Below are positions 10,772 through 23,065 of a stretch of DNA of 64,000 bases, piece after piece (position 1 is the stretch's first letter; the number at the start of each line of letters is the position of its first letter). Under the pieces are notes generated by a model, which saw nothing but the letters and a program-made list of their open reading frames with translations, was not told the DNA's origin and searched no databases. The DNA is taken from contig JAENRP010000182.1 of the NCBI GenBank assembly GCA_024741835.1, positions 1 to 64,000 on the forward strand, read 5' to 3'. The position numbers and the translations under genes are program-made. The stretch is from Diplocarpon mali. Its lineage: Eukaryota; Ascomycota; Leotiomycetes; Helotiales; Drepanopezizaceae.

Positions 10772-11828
10772 GGAAAATAGCAAAACCTCGAACTGCTATT
10801 ACTAATCCTTTCTAGCTACTAATAATAAAGCATTAACTAATAATAGGCTACTAAAGCTATTAGAAGCCGAAAGCTTATTAAAGTATTAGCTAATATATAA
10901 AAGATTTGCATATCTAAGGCTAAAGAAATTAAAAGGCCTATATAAGGTCTTAACCTTAAAATAGAAGATCTAAGTACTAAAGGATCGCCTAATATATCAA
11001 ATTTATAAGCTAATAAAACTTTAAAATCAAATGCAAACTAAGCTTAATCTATAGAAAGATTCGATACTAGCGCTAATATCTATTAATACTATTAGACTAT
11101 TTATAACTTTAATTAAAGGAAATAATTAGTTTTCTTAAATAGTAGATAACTCTACTTAATAAATATAGACCATTTATACTAAAACCAAATCTAAGCTTAT
11201 AAAAAAGCTAGAAACTTAAAAAGTAATAGAAGAACGCTAGACCTAGTTGAAGCTAATAGCTATTAAGTCTGATAATACATTAGAGATTAAAGTAAAGCTT
11301 AATAAATAGGCAAAATAAGGAGTTTGCTATAAACTAATTATAATATATAAAGGTTCCTATTAGAATAGTATCGCTAAGCGAAGCATTTAGTAAGTAAAGA
11401 CTAATTATCGCACTCTACTATAAGATGCTAACCTACTATTAGAATTCTAGGACCTTGCGATTAAAGCAGACGCATACTTGCGAAATAGAATAGGTAGTAG
11501 ACTAATAGTCAATAGCACCCGAATATTACTATATAAGGCATATTTCGAATAGAAACCAAGCCTAGACTATATCTATATCTTTAAAAGTATCTGCTACTCC
11601 TATATTAGCCTAAAGTCCTAGCCTATAGGTATAAAAAGTAAGAAGCTAATAAACTAAGGTAGAAAGTATATATTTATTAAGTATATTAAATAGATAATAA
11701 AGCAATAGATAGTATACGCGCTAGACCTAAGGCGAGTAATTATATCCTTAATAATTGAGTTCGATAAATCTCAAAATAGGGGAGAGCTATCCTTAAAGCT
11801 TTATATACTTAGAGATTCGTAAGGTATA

Positions 11829-11832
11829 CTAC
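11829..11832 (+). repeat. Target site duplication of gypsy-1 (left)
   Basis: CTAC, repeated at 27594-27597 after the 3' LTR; the duplication could be 5 bp (ACTAC) if the LTR end is placed one base earlier. The host frame closes exactly when one copy is removed. Confidence 0.7.
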
Positions 11833-12077
11833 TATGGAGACCTGAGATGGATAGGTCTTGTGATATATATCATATAATCGGCGTAGGACGGAGGGAGGAT
11901 AAAAGGGCCATCTTCTATATATAGAGATAGCGCGTGTCGCTATAGTACTGAATATACCTCATACTTGGGACTTATTCCTAATATCTTATTTAAGAGAGCC
12001 CGCTTATAGTGCTTCCTCCTCTTGTTTTTAGGTCTTCCCTTAGGCCTATTCTTATATTGTCTTCCCTTTGTTTTATA
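11833..12077 (+). repeat. 5' LTR of gypsy-1
   Basis: 245 bp, matching 27349-27593, 32347-32591 and the reverse complement of 50159-50405. It contains GGATAAAAGGGCC near 11898, a possible TATA region. Differences from the 3' LTR are mainly C/T and G/A. Confidence 0.88.
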
Positions 12078-12825
12078 TTAGTGACTTATATAGGGACCGA
12101 TTTCTTAAGATTTCCGTTCTTATATAACTTTATTAATCTCTTGGTTCGCAAATAAGAGACTGGCCTTTGAAATACGTCTTTAAAACACTTATAGTATTTT
12201 GATTAATTCTAAAACCCTTATCCTTAATCGCCTAGTTACTTGGAACTATTGATTTTCATTTAGCAACTATTAATAACCTTAGATTTTCCCTTTTCAGCTC
12301 TGCTCCGAAAACCCCTATTTTCTTCCTTAACTCCGAGATTCTCGGAATTTTCGGCTTTTTAATATAAAAAGTTTGATAAACCTTATAATAGCAATCTCAA
12401 ATAGCAGTAGTTTCGAGTACTTAAGTAATACTAAGCGCAAACTCTAATAGGAAGTGCCTCTTTAGAATTTTTAAAAATCCGAATTTGATAATTCAGCCGC
12501 CTCGGCTTAATAGAACTTTAAAAATTGCCTCGGAATCGTCTCTAAAGACCCCTTTATTCTAAAGACTAATAGGAATTAGCCTAAAGGCTAAGAAGAATCT
12601 TAAATACAAACCTTATTTTAGAAATTAGTCTTAGATTAAGTAAACCTTATCTTATTGCGATTAGTTGCAACGCTCTTATTAGCTGTTTAGCACCTACTTA
12701 GAATCTCTTAGTAAACTTAGATTAAACTTTTAATAGAATCCGGAATTCTACTCCTAAGCTTAGCTTATAAGTAGGAGGATAAAAAGACGTTTTTAAACAA
12801 CTTAGGACTGCTACCTACTTTTTTA
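12078..12825 (+). other. Gypsy-1 leader and primer site region
   Basis: Just after the LTR, TTAGTGACTTATATAGGG here and TTAATAATTTACGCAAGG in gypsy-2 are both explained by an ancestral primer site starting TGGTGACTTACGC, the expected TGG start for a tRNA 3' end; the tRNA is not identified. The rest has no clear frame. One palindrome lies at 12750-12772. Confidence 0.5.
12750..12772. repeat. 23-bp palindrome in the gypsy-1 leader
   Basis: Left arm ACTCCTAAGCT, right arm AGCTTATAAGT. Upstream of Gag; the gypsy-2 counterpart is at 33264-33286. Confidence 0.8.
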
Positions 12826-15658
12826 ATATTAACGCTTGAAAATACTAATAATAATAATAATTTTGAACTTTTTATTAACCCTTTATCTAAATCTTTTTAA
12901 ACTCGTCCTAGTCACTTTAAGATTGACTCGGATTCTAAACGCTCTTTAAGCCCTTTTGAATTTCGAAGTACTCCTCTTAGTAATTAATCTTGCAATATTA
13001 AAGCTTCCCCTTTACCTCCTATAGATTCTATTAACCTAAACGGTTAGTATAAAATAATAATAGCTGCATTTAAGGCTATTACTAATCACTTTCCCTTCTT
13101 TAGTTCTCTTAGCGCTCCTCACTTTATAAGCGCTAATATTACTAATTTCCTTAAGCAATATAAGGAAACTTATTACGATTTTAGTATTATATAAGAGGAT
13201 ATGATTTCTCGACTTTCTTGCTATTATAATTATATAAGTAAGGATATTATTAAGTCCCTCCCCGAATGGAAAACTTATAGTTTATAGGAACTCCTTATTA
13301 AGGCCTTTAAATCTGAATTTCGCGAATTTGATAGATAGTAGATTTGCAATACCTTAGCTTTCTTAAAGGAATTTGTTCTAGTTACTTATACTCCTAAGGA
13401 ACTTAAAAACTACTATCGGACTTTTACTTATATATCGAATACCTTAATTAGTTAGAAAATACTTAGCAAAGTTGAAAGAGGCCGCCTTTTCTTGCTTAGA
13501 TTACCTATTGGCCTTTGAAATAAGATTATCAAGCATTTTAGGATTGATAAGTAAGACTTTATAACCTTTGCCTTATTTGAGGAATTCTCGGCCTTTGCTT
13601 TAAAATCAGATTTTAATAAGAGAACTATTAATGCTATAGAATAGGAAAAAGCCCCTACTCCCTCTTATACTAAAGACCTTAAGAGCCTGGTCTAAGAATA
13701 CTCAAAGGCTTTGGAAGTTATAGAAGAGGTAAAGAAGAACTTAATAGTTATACCTTTCACTTGCGGTCCTAACCTAGGAGTAAGATCTAACTTTAGAATT
13801 GAGGAACTTAAGACCTAATTTACAAAACTTTAAATCTAAAGCTTAGAAACTAGGATTAATAATCTTTTATAAGAAAAATAGTATATTCTTTAATTTAATA
13901 ATAGATAAAACTCGGCTACTATAAGCTAACCTAATAGTTCCTATTATCAGGCTCCTGCTTCTTATTATTCGGAACAACTAGCTAATATAAGAATGCAATA
14001 GCTGGCTAAAGAAGGAGGAATTGATTCTAATTAGCACTCTGCTAATATCAATGCTATAGGGTACTAAGGAAACGGCAATAGAAGACGATTAACTTGCAAC
14101 TTTTGCAATAATGAAGAACCTAACTATGCTTTATATAAGTATTGCAATAATTGCCCTCTTTTCCTTCGTTTTATTAATATTAGGGTTATATATATTAATA
14201 AGTATGGAATGCTTTGCATTAGGGATCTTAGGCTAGAAGCTATCCCTATTAAAAAGTACTAGAATCGCTTATAGTTATAGACTATTTAAATAATAATATA
14301 TAGTACGAAATAGGACAAGAATTTAGTCGAACGATAGCGTATTATAGATATAAACGCTAAAATTCCAACTTATATATATACTAGTCCAATTAGCAACCTA
14401 CTTAAGGGAGTTCTTAAGGACCTAGCTTCTAATCAAACAGCTATAGAAGTTAGAGGCATCTCTATCTTAGGATAGGTTAATAATAACGTATCTGCTAATA
14501 TTAATGCTGCTTCTGTATTTAGAAACCCTTAGAATACTTAGCGTCCTTTTAGATCTACTACTCCCTTAATACTAATAAAACTAGCTAAAGTTTAGAAATT
14601 AATGCATACAACTTAGGAATCTTAATATAGAGTCTAAACGTTGAAAGACACTTAATAATCTGGAACCGCAGTAGACGAGGATGAAGCTAATATAGTAGAC
14701 GAATTAATTAAAAATATAATAGACGAAGATAGCTCTAAGCTTAAAGATTAAGAAGTTGAAGTTATTGCGCAGACCTTTGACCTTAAGCGAAAGAGACAGA
14801 TGTTAAAATAGGAGAAATTTATTAATAAATACGCTAGTTCAATTGCAATAGAGAAAGCTATAGAGAATATTATAGCCTAGCAAATTAACCTTACGTTTAA
14901 AGACCTATTTAGTTTAATTAAACGCTTTGATAAAGTGCTAGGAAAGCATATCCTAGTTGCCTTTAAAGATTTGAATAATAATAAGGAAATGGAAATTATA
15001 ATATAAAAGAACTCTAAGAAGCACTTAGCCTTAATTAAATGTCTTTAGATTATAGAAGATAAAGGAACCTAAAGGTACTATAATATTATAGCAATAGCTT
15101 TAATATTTTAGAATATTAATTGAAATTGTTTAGCAGTTGCGATAAAAAGCCCTATTATTATTTGTTCTATAGAAGAATTAGTTAAAGCAAAGGCTCTAAT
15201 TAATTATAGTTTAAAAGTTAATGCAATAATTAGAAAAGTGGCGAAAATGGCTTAATTGACAATCGTTAGCGATCGACTCCTTATTTATTTGACTATCTTT
15301 AGATCGAAATACAATTTTAATAGATAGGTGAAAAACGTAAAGGTTAAAGTTAGAGGAATCGTTAATTATACTAACTTTCTAATAATAGAGAATTCTTTAA
15401 ATGATATTCTTTTAAGAATGCCCTTTATTTTAGAATCTTAGCTAATATTTAACTATCTTAAAGATAGGCTTATAAAAGCTAGCCTTTAGAATATAGATCG
15501 ATCCTTAGAAGGATAAATAGTTATTGCAAAAGATATAGTCGAATTCTAGAATAAGGTTTTAAGAAACGATTAGCTAGCATAAGGGCTAGGCTTAATGCTA
15601 ATAAAGGAAGGCACTTAGCAAGGAGTTATAGCAAAAGAAAGGTGAGTTTGCCGATTTT
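12826..15658 (+). pseudogene. Gypsy-1 Gag-protease, RIP-inactivated
   Basis: Frame 1. The start is placed at an ATA (probably former ATG) before LTLENTNNNNNF. The capsid region shows the fungal gypsy Gag pattern: FLKQYKETYYDF (about 13150), LPEWKTYSLQELLIKAF (about 13260) and LSKVERGRLFLLRLP (about 13455). A nucleocapsid-like cluster CNFC...YCNNCP follows (14095-14160). The protease lies near 15150-15480, where the usual Asp-Ser/Cys-Gly triad is no longer recognisable (region reading KVAKMAQLTIVSDRL). One palindrome at 13759-13781 reads FTCGPNLGV in frame. The stretch ends at TGA/TGA near 15640-15658, just before Pol in another frame. About 940 codons. Confidence 0.82.
13759..13781. repeat. 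23-bp palindrome in gypsy-1 Gag
   Basis: Starts at codon position 1 of Gag. The gypsy-2 counterpart is at 34273-34295. Confidence 0.82.
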
Positions 15659-15674
15659 GAATAATAGCGATTTA

Positions 15675-15697
15675 ACTCGCAGTCCTAGACTAAGAGT
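15675..15697. repeat. 23-bp palindrome near the Pol start (gypsy-1)
   Basis: Reads LTRSPRLRV in the Pol frame, codon position 1. Counterparts: 43386-43408 (gypsy-2) and 62125-62147 (gypsy-3). Confidence 0.82.
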
Positions 15698-15836
15698 CAA
15701 ATCTGGAATTTTAAAAATTAGTGCAATCGGCGTTTTATCAGCTTAATAATTAAAAAAAAAGAAAAATAAGGTAGAGAAGAGAGTTCGTTTTATAAATTTC
15801 GATAATTCATTAATCATTTTGAAAAACTTAAAAACC

Positions 15837-15859
15837 ACTTATAGGCCTGACCTATAAGT
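15837..15859. repeat. 23-bp palindrome upstream of RT (gypsy-1)
   Basis: Left arm ACTTATAGGCC, right arm GACCTATAAGT; reads TTYRPDLQV in phase. Counterparts at 43548-43570 and 61963-61985. Confidence 0.82.
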
Positions 15860-17803
15860 GAAAAACAATAAAATTACTAATAATATTTCTATTTATACAC
15901 TTTAAATTAACGACTTAGAAAATCTTTTATTTATTTTTAAAAAGGAAAATTCGGACCGTTTTATAAGATTTAATAAAAAAGGAAAGAAGTAGAGAAGTAT
16001 AGTACTAGTTAATATTTGAACTATATATAAAAGCAAGGCCGATAAAGTACAACTAGTAGATTAGGGAATCTTTAACGGCTTAAAGCCTAGAGGATTAGAC
16101 GATTGGTTTAAATAAGACGAGAAGCTTCGACCTTTAAAGCCAGGTGGCAAATTCGATAAGTTTATTATAGGCAGATTTTCTAATAAACCTATCGGATATT
16201 AGCTAATAAAAGAACGTTTCGATATATTGAAAATTAAAGATAACTTAATAGAATAAGAACGCAAACTACTTTATAAAACCTTAATAAATCGAGAGGACGC
16301 CTTAGCTTTTAATTAGATAGAACTTAGCTAGATTCGAGAAGAGGTCACGCCTTATATTAAGATTAAGATAATACCTTATAAAGCCTAGTAAAAGAAAACA
16401 TTTAAGGTCCTTAAAGCTCTTTAAGAAAAGGTAATCGAAATATTAAAGGATAGGCTAAAGTAAGGTATTCTCGAGTTCTATAATAGCCCTTATAAGAATA
16501 AATAGTTCCTAGTTGCTAAGAAGGAGAAGGGAACTTATAAACTAATAATAGTAGTAGTAGAGATAAACCGAGTAACTATTAAAGACATTAACGTTCCTTT
16601 GAATATAGATGAGTTCTCAAATGAATTTATAGGATTAACCTATAGCTCTCTTATTAACTTCTTCTTTAGATACAACTAATTTATTCTTAATATTAAATCG
16701 AGAGATATAATAGCAATTCAAACCCCTCTTAAGCTACTTCAGATAATAAGATTACCTTAAGGGGCTATAAATTCGATCGCTCAATTTATCTAAGTAATCT
16801 ATAAGATACTAGTAGATTATATACCTAATATTGCGCTCCCTTATATAAACGACATAGGAGTAAAAGGATTAAGATTATTTTATAACTATAAAGAAGTTCT
16901 CCTTAGTATATAGCAATTTATAATAGAATACATTTAAAACCTAGACTAAGTGCTTATACGATTCAAAAGGGTAAAAGCAACAGTTAGTCCGAAGTTATAA
17001 TACTATCTTCTATTAATAGAAATTGTTAGTTTTATTACTAATTCCAATAGCCGAAGTCCTTAAAGGGCTAAAGTACTTAAAATCGACAAATAGAAGAGGT
17101 ATAATAATATAGCAGAAGCTCGCGCGTTTATTAGCGTTATAGTATACTATTGCATCTAGATTAAGGATTTTGCTAAAAAGGTAGTACCTATTTACTCCTT
17201 ATTTCGGAAAGGGGCTGAGTTTTAATAGGAGAAACCCTAAATAGAGGCTATGAAATAACTAAAGCAAGCGTTACTTAAGGCGCTTTATCTAATTAAAATA
17301 GACTATAGAGCTAACGCTAGGCCAATTATACTAATAGTTAACATAAGCTTAATCGGATAGGGTGCTATCCTTTAATAAGCTGATACTTAATAGAAAAGAC
17401 ATCTAATTCGCTTTAAAAGTGGTTTTTAAAATCTAATAGAGATAAAGTATAATACTATTAAATAAGAATACAAAGGCGCTTTAAAGGCAATGAAAAAGAT
17501 GAGAAGCGACCTTTATAGCACTTACTTTATTCTTAAAACTAATGCTAAAGTGCTAGTAGAATAATTGAATAGAGCTGCAAGCGACCTATTAGGAGCTTTG
17601 CTAATAAAATGGATTGCTTAAATAAGACTAATAGACTTTGAAGTTAAATATATTCTAAGAATGAAAAACACTGCCGCCGACGGCCTTTTAAAAAGAACTC
17701 GGCCCTACCCTTTTGATTTAATTAAAGAAGATAAAATAGATATTAATAAGTAGGTAGAAAACGAAGTTGGTTATCTATTAATATATCGCTTTAAAGGGAC
17801 TCG

Positions 17804-17826
17804 ACTCGCGAGCCCGGCCTGCGAGT
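17804..17826. repeat. 23-bp palindrome between RNase H and integrase (out of phase)
   Basis: Arms ACTCGCGAGCC and GGCCTGCGAGT. The Pol frame here reads L-A-S-P-A-C-E, one position away from the phase used everywhere else. Counterparts at 45515-45537 and 59996-60018 share this phase. Confidence 0.8.
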
Positions 17827-19238
17827 TAAATAAGAGAATTTTATCACTTGACTACTTAAGTGACTTTAAAGAAATCGCGAAGTTTTTAATTACGCTTAAA
17901 CGACTAAAGACGGTTGCTCTTAAGGATTTTTAGAAATTTAAAGCTAAAGCTTTGATTTATCTAATATAAGGAAGACGATTATTTAAAAGGAGCGATAACT
18001 CATTCCTTATATGACTCTGCTTAGATAACGAAAAACTAAAGGCTAAGGCTATCTAAGATATTTATAAGGAAACTGGCCACTAAGGAGCTAAGTCCACTTA
18101 CTACTAACTCTTAAGAAAATTCTTTTAGAAAGGCTCTTTTAAGGATTGTAAAGCTTTTATAAAGAGTTGCGTCCCTTATTAGAAATGAAAACCTAATTAT
18201 AAGGAAAATCCCTTATTCCTAACCTAGCTATTAGGCCTTTTTTATAAAGTCAGCCTTAATATTATATAAGTACTAACTATTAAGAATAGGATAATATATT
18301 TTATTCTAATAAAGGAAGACCTATTAGGATAGCTTAAAGGATAACTTTTAAGATCTACTAACTTTGAATCTATTATAAAGTTCCTTTAAGAAGACGTGGT
18401 CTATTGCTATAGACTTTTTAGCAAATTAACTATTAATAAAGGCCTTGAAAATAAAGGAGTAGTTAAAGCTTTCTTGCGAAAATATAGTATCAAACGGATT
18501 TAAATCTTAGCGTATAATTTAAAAGCTAATAGAGTAATAGAACGAGGATATTATAATATTCTTGATAGTCTATCTAAAGTTACTTATAGAGGATTTAAGG
18601 ATTAGATAAAACGCTTTTATAGAATACTCTTTACTTATTAAACGATAATTTATAAACCGACTAGAGTTATACTATTCTTCCTTATCTATAGTAGAGAGGC
18701 ATAGCTCCCTTTTAAATCCTAATAGCCTATTTAAAGATTGTTCGACTATAGTCAAATTCGGAACCGTTCCGATTTACTTATAATAAGATGCTAACAACTT
18801 AAGCTTTGAGATATGAATATAGAGGAAATCATTTTGCAAAAGAAACGATATTAGGAAAAAGCTAAGGAAGCGTAGGCTACTTTTAAAGTACTTAAAATAC
18901 ACCCTATTTAAAAAGATGATCTTATTTTAATTTATAATATTATAAGAAGTATTAATATATTTACAAATACTAAACTTGATTATTAATAGCTTAGTCTATT
19001 TAAGGTTAAGTTTAAGTAAGAAGAAAAGGGATACTATTCTCTTTAGGAACTTAATAGAGTTAATATTAAAGGAACCTTTGCAGCTAACCGATTAAAGCGC
19101 TTTTATTAATGCAATTAAACCTTATTCCCTTTAAAAGACGAATTAGAAATTAATATAACCTCCGAATCCTTTATAGGAACCGACGGCGATATAAGTAATT
19201 TTGAACCCTTAGATAAAGACTAAGATTTTTCCAACTTG

Positions 19239-19261
19239 ACTTATAAGCTAGTCCTACGAGT
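19239..19261. repeat. 23-bp palindrome at the integrase C-terminus (gypsy-1)
   Basis: Reads LTYKLVLRV in phase. Counterparts at 46950-46972 and 58561-58583. Confidence 0.8.
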
Positions 19262-20502
19262 AAAGAATATTAAAATACCTAACTAATCGCGACCTTAAGT
19301 TATTATTCTTAAAATATCTAAAGAACGCAGATTGGAATACTAAACGATTTCCTAGCCTATCAATTATCCTACCTTCCTTTAATCCTTGTTTTTATATTTT
19401 TAGTAAGGACGCTTCCTTTATTATTTAAGATATAGATCTTTTAGGATCACTTTAAATTCTTACCTGCTTTGACTTATTTTGCATTCTTGATATTGGCCTT
19501 TAATTATAGCATTCCTATTACTTTCCTTAAATAATAAACTAAAAAGTCCAATTTCCTTAATATATATATAGTAAACCTATTGCAGCTTATATGCCCTTTT
19601 AATTCTTATATCTTATTAAACTCTCTTATTCATACTCCCTATCTTTTATAAGTAATATGCCTTTAAAGAACTTATAAATGGTTTTATTTACTACGATAAG
19701 GGATAAACAAATACTGGTTATAAACTTCTCTTAGGATAGTAGAACTATTGCATCATTGGAAAACTTTAAATTGACCTACGCAGCCTTAGGAGATATAGAG
19801 TAATAAAAACTCCTTTTAGCTTATGCGAATGCTATTAATAACCTTTCAACCTAAGTGGCCCTTGGAATTCTCTAATTTGACGACTTCTTAATCGAAGAAT
19901 TAAGACTAAAGGGAATCTTTAAAGAGGAATTCTTAGCTAACGCAGATTAATATATAACCTTAGCTAATACTTTTAGAATAGATTAAGATAAAAGAGAAGA
20001 ATCTATTTGACAATTGGATAATTTAGCTACTAATAAGAGAGGACTCCTATTTCGTTTGCGCTTTTTAATAAATATTGATTCTAATAATAGAAAACAAGTA
20101 TTATTAAAAATTCTTAAGGAAAATACTCTTACTACTAGAGCTATTCAGATTCTCAATTTCTTTATTATTTAAAAAGGAGTAGTAAAATTCTAAGGCAATC
20201 GAATTTGCGGTTGCAGATTTATAGGCCTATCTAATATAATACTTATAGTAGCTGATAGGGCTATGAAAAGATCAAATTGGGCTGCAGATATTACCTTACT
20301 TAATAGTACTATTATTAATATGCTAGGGCTTTGCGCTTTTGCTTATAGTTTGCTTATTTTAAAAGAGAACTGGACTCCTATACTAGGGTTTGGATGAGAT
20401 TTCTTTAATAATAAAGAAGGGAATTAGTTATTTGTAGTTAAGCTTGTTTTAAAATTCGCTTCTTAACCTAAAGATATAATAAGTACTAAATTATATGATT
20501 TA

Positions 20503-20525
20503 ACTCGCGGTCTTAGACTAGGAGT
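20503..20525. repeat. 23-bp palindrome in ORF3 (1)
   Basis: Reads LTRGLRLGV in phase with ORF3. Counterparts: 48211-48233 and 57297-57319. Confidence 0.82.
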
Positions 20526-21888
20526 TAGAAATGAGAATTTTAGAACTGGACCTAACTTGCCTCTTGCTAAAATGATTTTAGAAACTGCTGTTAAATAAAT
20601 TGCTTAAACGCTTAGCGCAGCCTCTTTAGAATTTTCAGAATCTTTAAAGGACTCTCCTTTAGCTAAATGACCTATTTTAGCTTAACCTTTAAGAAGGATG
20701 GATCGTTTAATAGCCACCTTAGCTAATTTGCAATTTAAAACTAAAGGATTATGCGCTTGCTTAAACTCCTTCTTTAATAACTTAAAGGAGCTAGTTCTTA
20801 ACTTCTTTATATTTATATATAACTATTTTAGAAATGATAATATAAGGGAAGACCCTATTCCTACTGCTTTAGAGACGATTAAAAGAGCTATTAGATAGAT
20901 TTAATAGCTTATCTTAAATGAGTTCGCCCTTATAGATATTATTTAATTCTTTAATAATTATAGAAGTTAAGAACCTAGTCTCTCGAATGCCGAGCGAGAC
21001 TATTTTATCTTATAAGAAAGAGAACGCAAAGAGGAATCTATTAATTAGGACATTTGTAATTGTAGTAATATGCCTTAATCGGTTATTCTCAACCTTAAGC
21101 TTAGAGAACGATATAATATTTAAGTGTCCTTTATAATAAAGACTTGCTTTCGATAGTATCTTCTTAGCGTAGAAATCGAAGGGAAAAGACTTTGCGACCT
21201 TTATATTCGCTCTCTTTCGGTTTACTATAATCTTAATTATAAAGGATTTAATATTAACGAAACTATTAAATACCTTGAACTTCTTTATATAATAGAAGAT
21301 ATTGATCTTTTTTTAATCTACCTTAATAATTAGTTCTTCGTCTCTTTAAGGATACGCAAATCTAACCTATTAATAATAGAGGCATCTTTAGGTACTGTAA
21401 AATTCAAGGCTGATCCTAAAGCTTTAAAGGCGTTAGAGCCGATTGAATAGAACAATTCTTTCTTTTCGATATTATTAAGTAATAAATAGTAAGAGGAAAT
21501 AGAGGAAGAAGGGTTAATTATAATACTTAAACCCTTTGGATACTGCTTTCTAACTGATAATTTTACTATTGATAATAGTGCTTTTATAGGTATATTCCTC
21601 TCTATTATAAGATAAGAAGTAGAGATATACCTTTATTACTTCTGCCCTATGGATAATGCGACCTCTATACCTTCTTATTTTCTTTATAATATAATGTTTA
21701 ATCTCACTTAATAAGTCCTTCGGATGCATTATAGACTCTACCTTTTAGCTATAATAGTAAAAAGTGGAGGAGCCTATTAGCTTATGGCCTACTTCGAACC
21801 TCTTTAATTAATTGGCCTTAGTCTTTATAATTAAGTTGTTTTAATAAAGAGGGATGCAAGTGCTACTAATAAAGAAATTCCGATTTTT

Positions 21889-21911
21889 ACTCGCGGTCCT
21901 AGCTCGCGAGT
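21889..21911. repeat. 23-bp palindrome in ORF3 (2)
   Basis: Reads FTRGPSSRV in phase; follows the conserved LYN..LTQQ block, where ORF4 also has a palindrome (25839). Counterparts: 49597-49619 and 55911-55933. Confidence 0.82.
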
Positions 21912-22773
21912 TAATTTTATTAGAAAGTAAGTCTTAGATTATCAGATCCTACTGATTAGATAAAGGCTATCTTCTAAAAGCCTTAATAGGTAGGTCGGCT
22001 CTTAATCGAATATGAAACTCACTCTATTTATAAAGAAGATAAGTCGATAGACTTCCTAAGCACTTAGTTTAAAATTTTAGCTAGCTTGCATAATTGTAAA
22101 AATGAAGTAAAAAGAGATCTTATGACCTATTACTAATAATAGTAACCCTATTATAGTAATAATAAAATAAGGGCACCTTTTTAAAATGCGTTTAAATAAA
22201 CTTTATAGAATTAGTAGCTTTATAGCCTTTTATAATAACTATATAGTTATTTATAATAAGAATACCTTAGAAAATAAGACTTGAATCTTTAATCTTATCT
22301 TTTTAGTCTTTGCTTTAAAGCAACCTCTAGTGCTTTAATAGATTAATATAAGTAGAACTATTGCACCTTTTAAAGCAGCTTTTCATCTTAAGAACTACGG
22401 TAGCCTCTTTAAAGCTATTATTGATTAACGCTCTTAAATAGATCCTTCTATTATAACTAAAGTATAGGAGTTATTCCTTTTTAATAAGGATAAATTGAAA
22501 ATCCACCTTATAGAATATAATTAAAAACTCTTTAACGCTCTTATTAAAGCTTAGACGAATATTATAAATACTAAGTCGCTTCTTTATAGACTTAAGTCTT
22601 AGGGATAATGCGATAAAGTAAATACTATCCGAGAGCCTAATGTATTAATTGATAAAGGCATTATTATAAGAAAATTCAGAAGAGAGACGAACTAAGACGC
22701 TAGTATAGTATTAGACCTTAATTTGGGAACTAATCCCCTGTTTTTACCCTTAAGCTTAGAAACGCTAAGACTG

Positions 22774-22796
22774 ACTCGCGAGCCTGGCCTGCGAGT
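22774..22796. repeat. 23-bp palindrome in ORF3 (3)
   Basis: Arms ACTCGCGAGCC and GGCCTGCGAGT, little damaged; reads LTREPGLRV in phase. Counterpart 55026-55048. Confidence 0.85.
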
Positions 22797-23065
22797 AAGG
22801 TTGGACTCGGCTAGCTTAAGCCTATAAGAAGGTTCGAATGAACCTCGGTTACCAAATCTAGGAGTACTAATAGAAGATCTTTTAAAAGAGGTCCTTAAAG
22901 CTAAGAAATCGCTAAGAAATAAGAACTAATATAAGAGAAGAAGACTCTAAAGTAATAATAGAACTAATAATTGAGTCGACTTAATTTAAAGAATTATAGT
23001 CTATCCCTCCTTTTGAAAACCATTTAGAGAAATTGTAAATTAGATATTAAATTTTTTTAGGATTA

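Larger units (their letters stand above)
8830..11832 (+). pseudogene. Copia-A Gag-protease-integrase, left part, RIP-inactivated
   Basis: Gag with UBN2-like helical region (about 8900-9650), a degenerate zinc knuckle GCYFYNSTYNI (about 9670; Cys to Tyr and His lost), protease end with NVLLIPNLSINLLSNYK (about 10155-10215), then a Gag-pre-integrase region swollen by the nine-copy palindrome array (10350-10771). The integrase core follows, with IKSDNTLEIK (about 11255) and YQNSIAKRSIQ (about 11355), and the PSLDYIYIF segment (about 11555). It breaks at 11832, where gypsy-1 is inserted, and continues at 27594. Many in-frame TAA/TAG. The exact Gag start is not clear. Confidence 0.82.
15669..19472 (+). 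pseudogene. Gypsy-1 Pol: RT, RNase H, integrase, RIP-inactivated
   Basis: Frame 0, about 1,268 codons to a TGA kept in gypsy-1, -2 and -3. RT spans about 16330-17050, with active site YINDIGVKG at 16842; fungal gypsies have YLDDIGVKG, so the first catalytic Asp is now Asn. RNase H is about 17280-17700 (VNISLIGQGAILQQADTQ with the first Asp lost; IRLIDFEVKYILRMKN). Integrase: HHCC-like zinc region with GHQGAKSTY (about 18073) and CKAFIKSCVPYQ (about 18150), core domain, and the RVIERGYYNIL motif (about 18533) carrying the DDE glutamate. Palindromes at 15675, 15837 and 19239 are in phase; the one at 17804 is not. Gag is in frame 1, so expression would need a frameshift or re-initiation. Confidence 0.87.
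19657..23065 (+). pseudogene. Gypsy-1 ORF3, unknown protein, RIP-inactivated
   Basis: Begins at ATG 19657 (MPLKNLQMV with TAA for Q), 185 bp after the Pol stop; about 1,100 codons. I recognise no family. Visible features: N-terminal segment ending LGDIE-stop-stop-KLLLAYA, RILNFF followed by IQKGVVK (20140-20200), an open stretch MDRLIATLANLQFKTKG (20698), and a conserved block FLYNIMFNLTQQVLRMHYRL (21675-21735). The frame shifts near 21930-22130 and then resumes; gypsy-3 supports the alternative frame there, so a small indel or an intron is possible. Palindromes at 20503, 21889 and 22774 are in phase. Its motifs recur in order in ORF4, so the two are paralogues. Possible roles (structural, envelope-like or regulatory) are not supported by any motif. 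Confidence 0.7.

Noticed and set aside
10316..10783. 155-residue repeat protein on the minus strand
   Set aside because: It is the antisense reading of the palindrome array in copia-A; palindromes keep both strands open.
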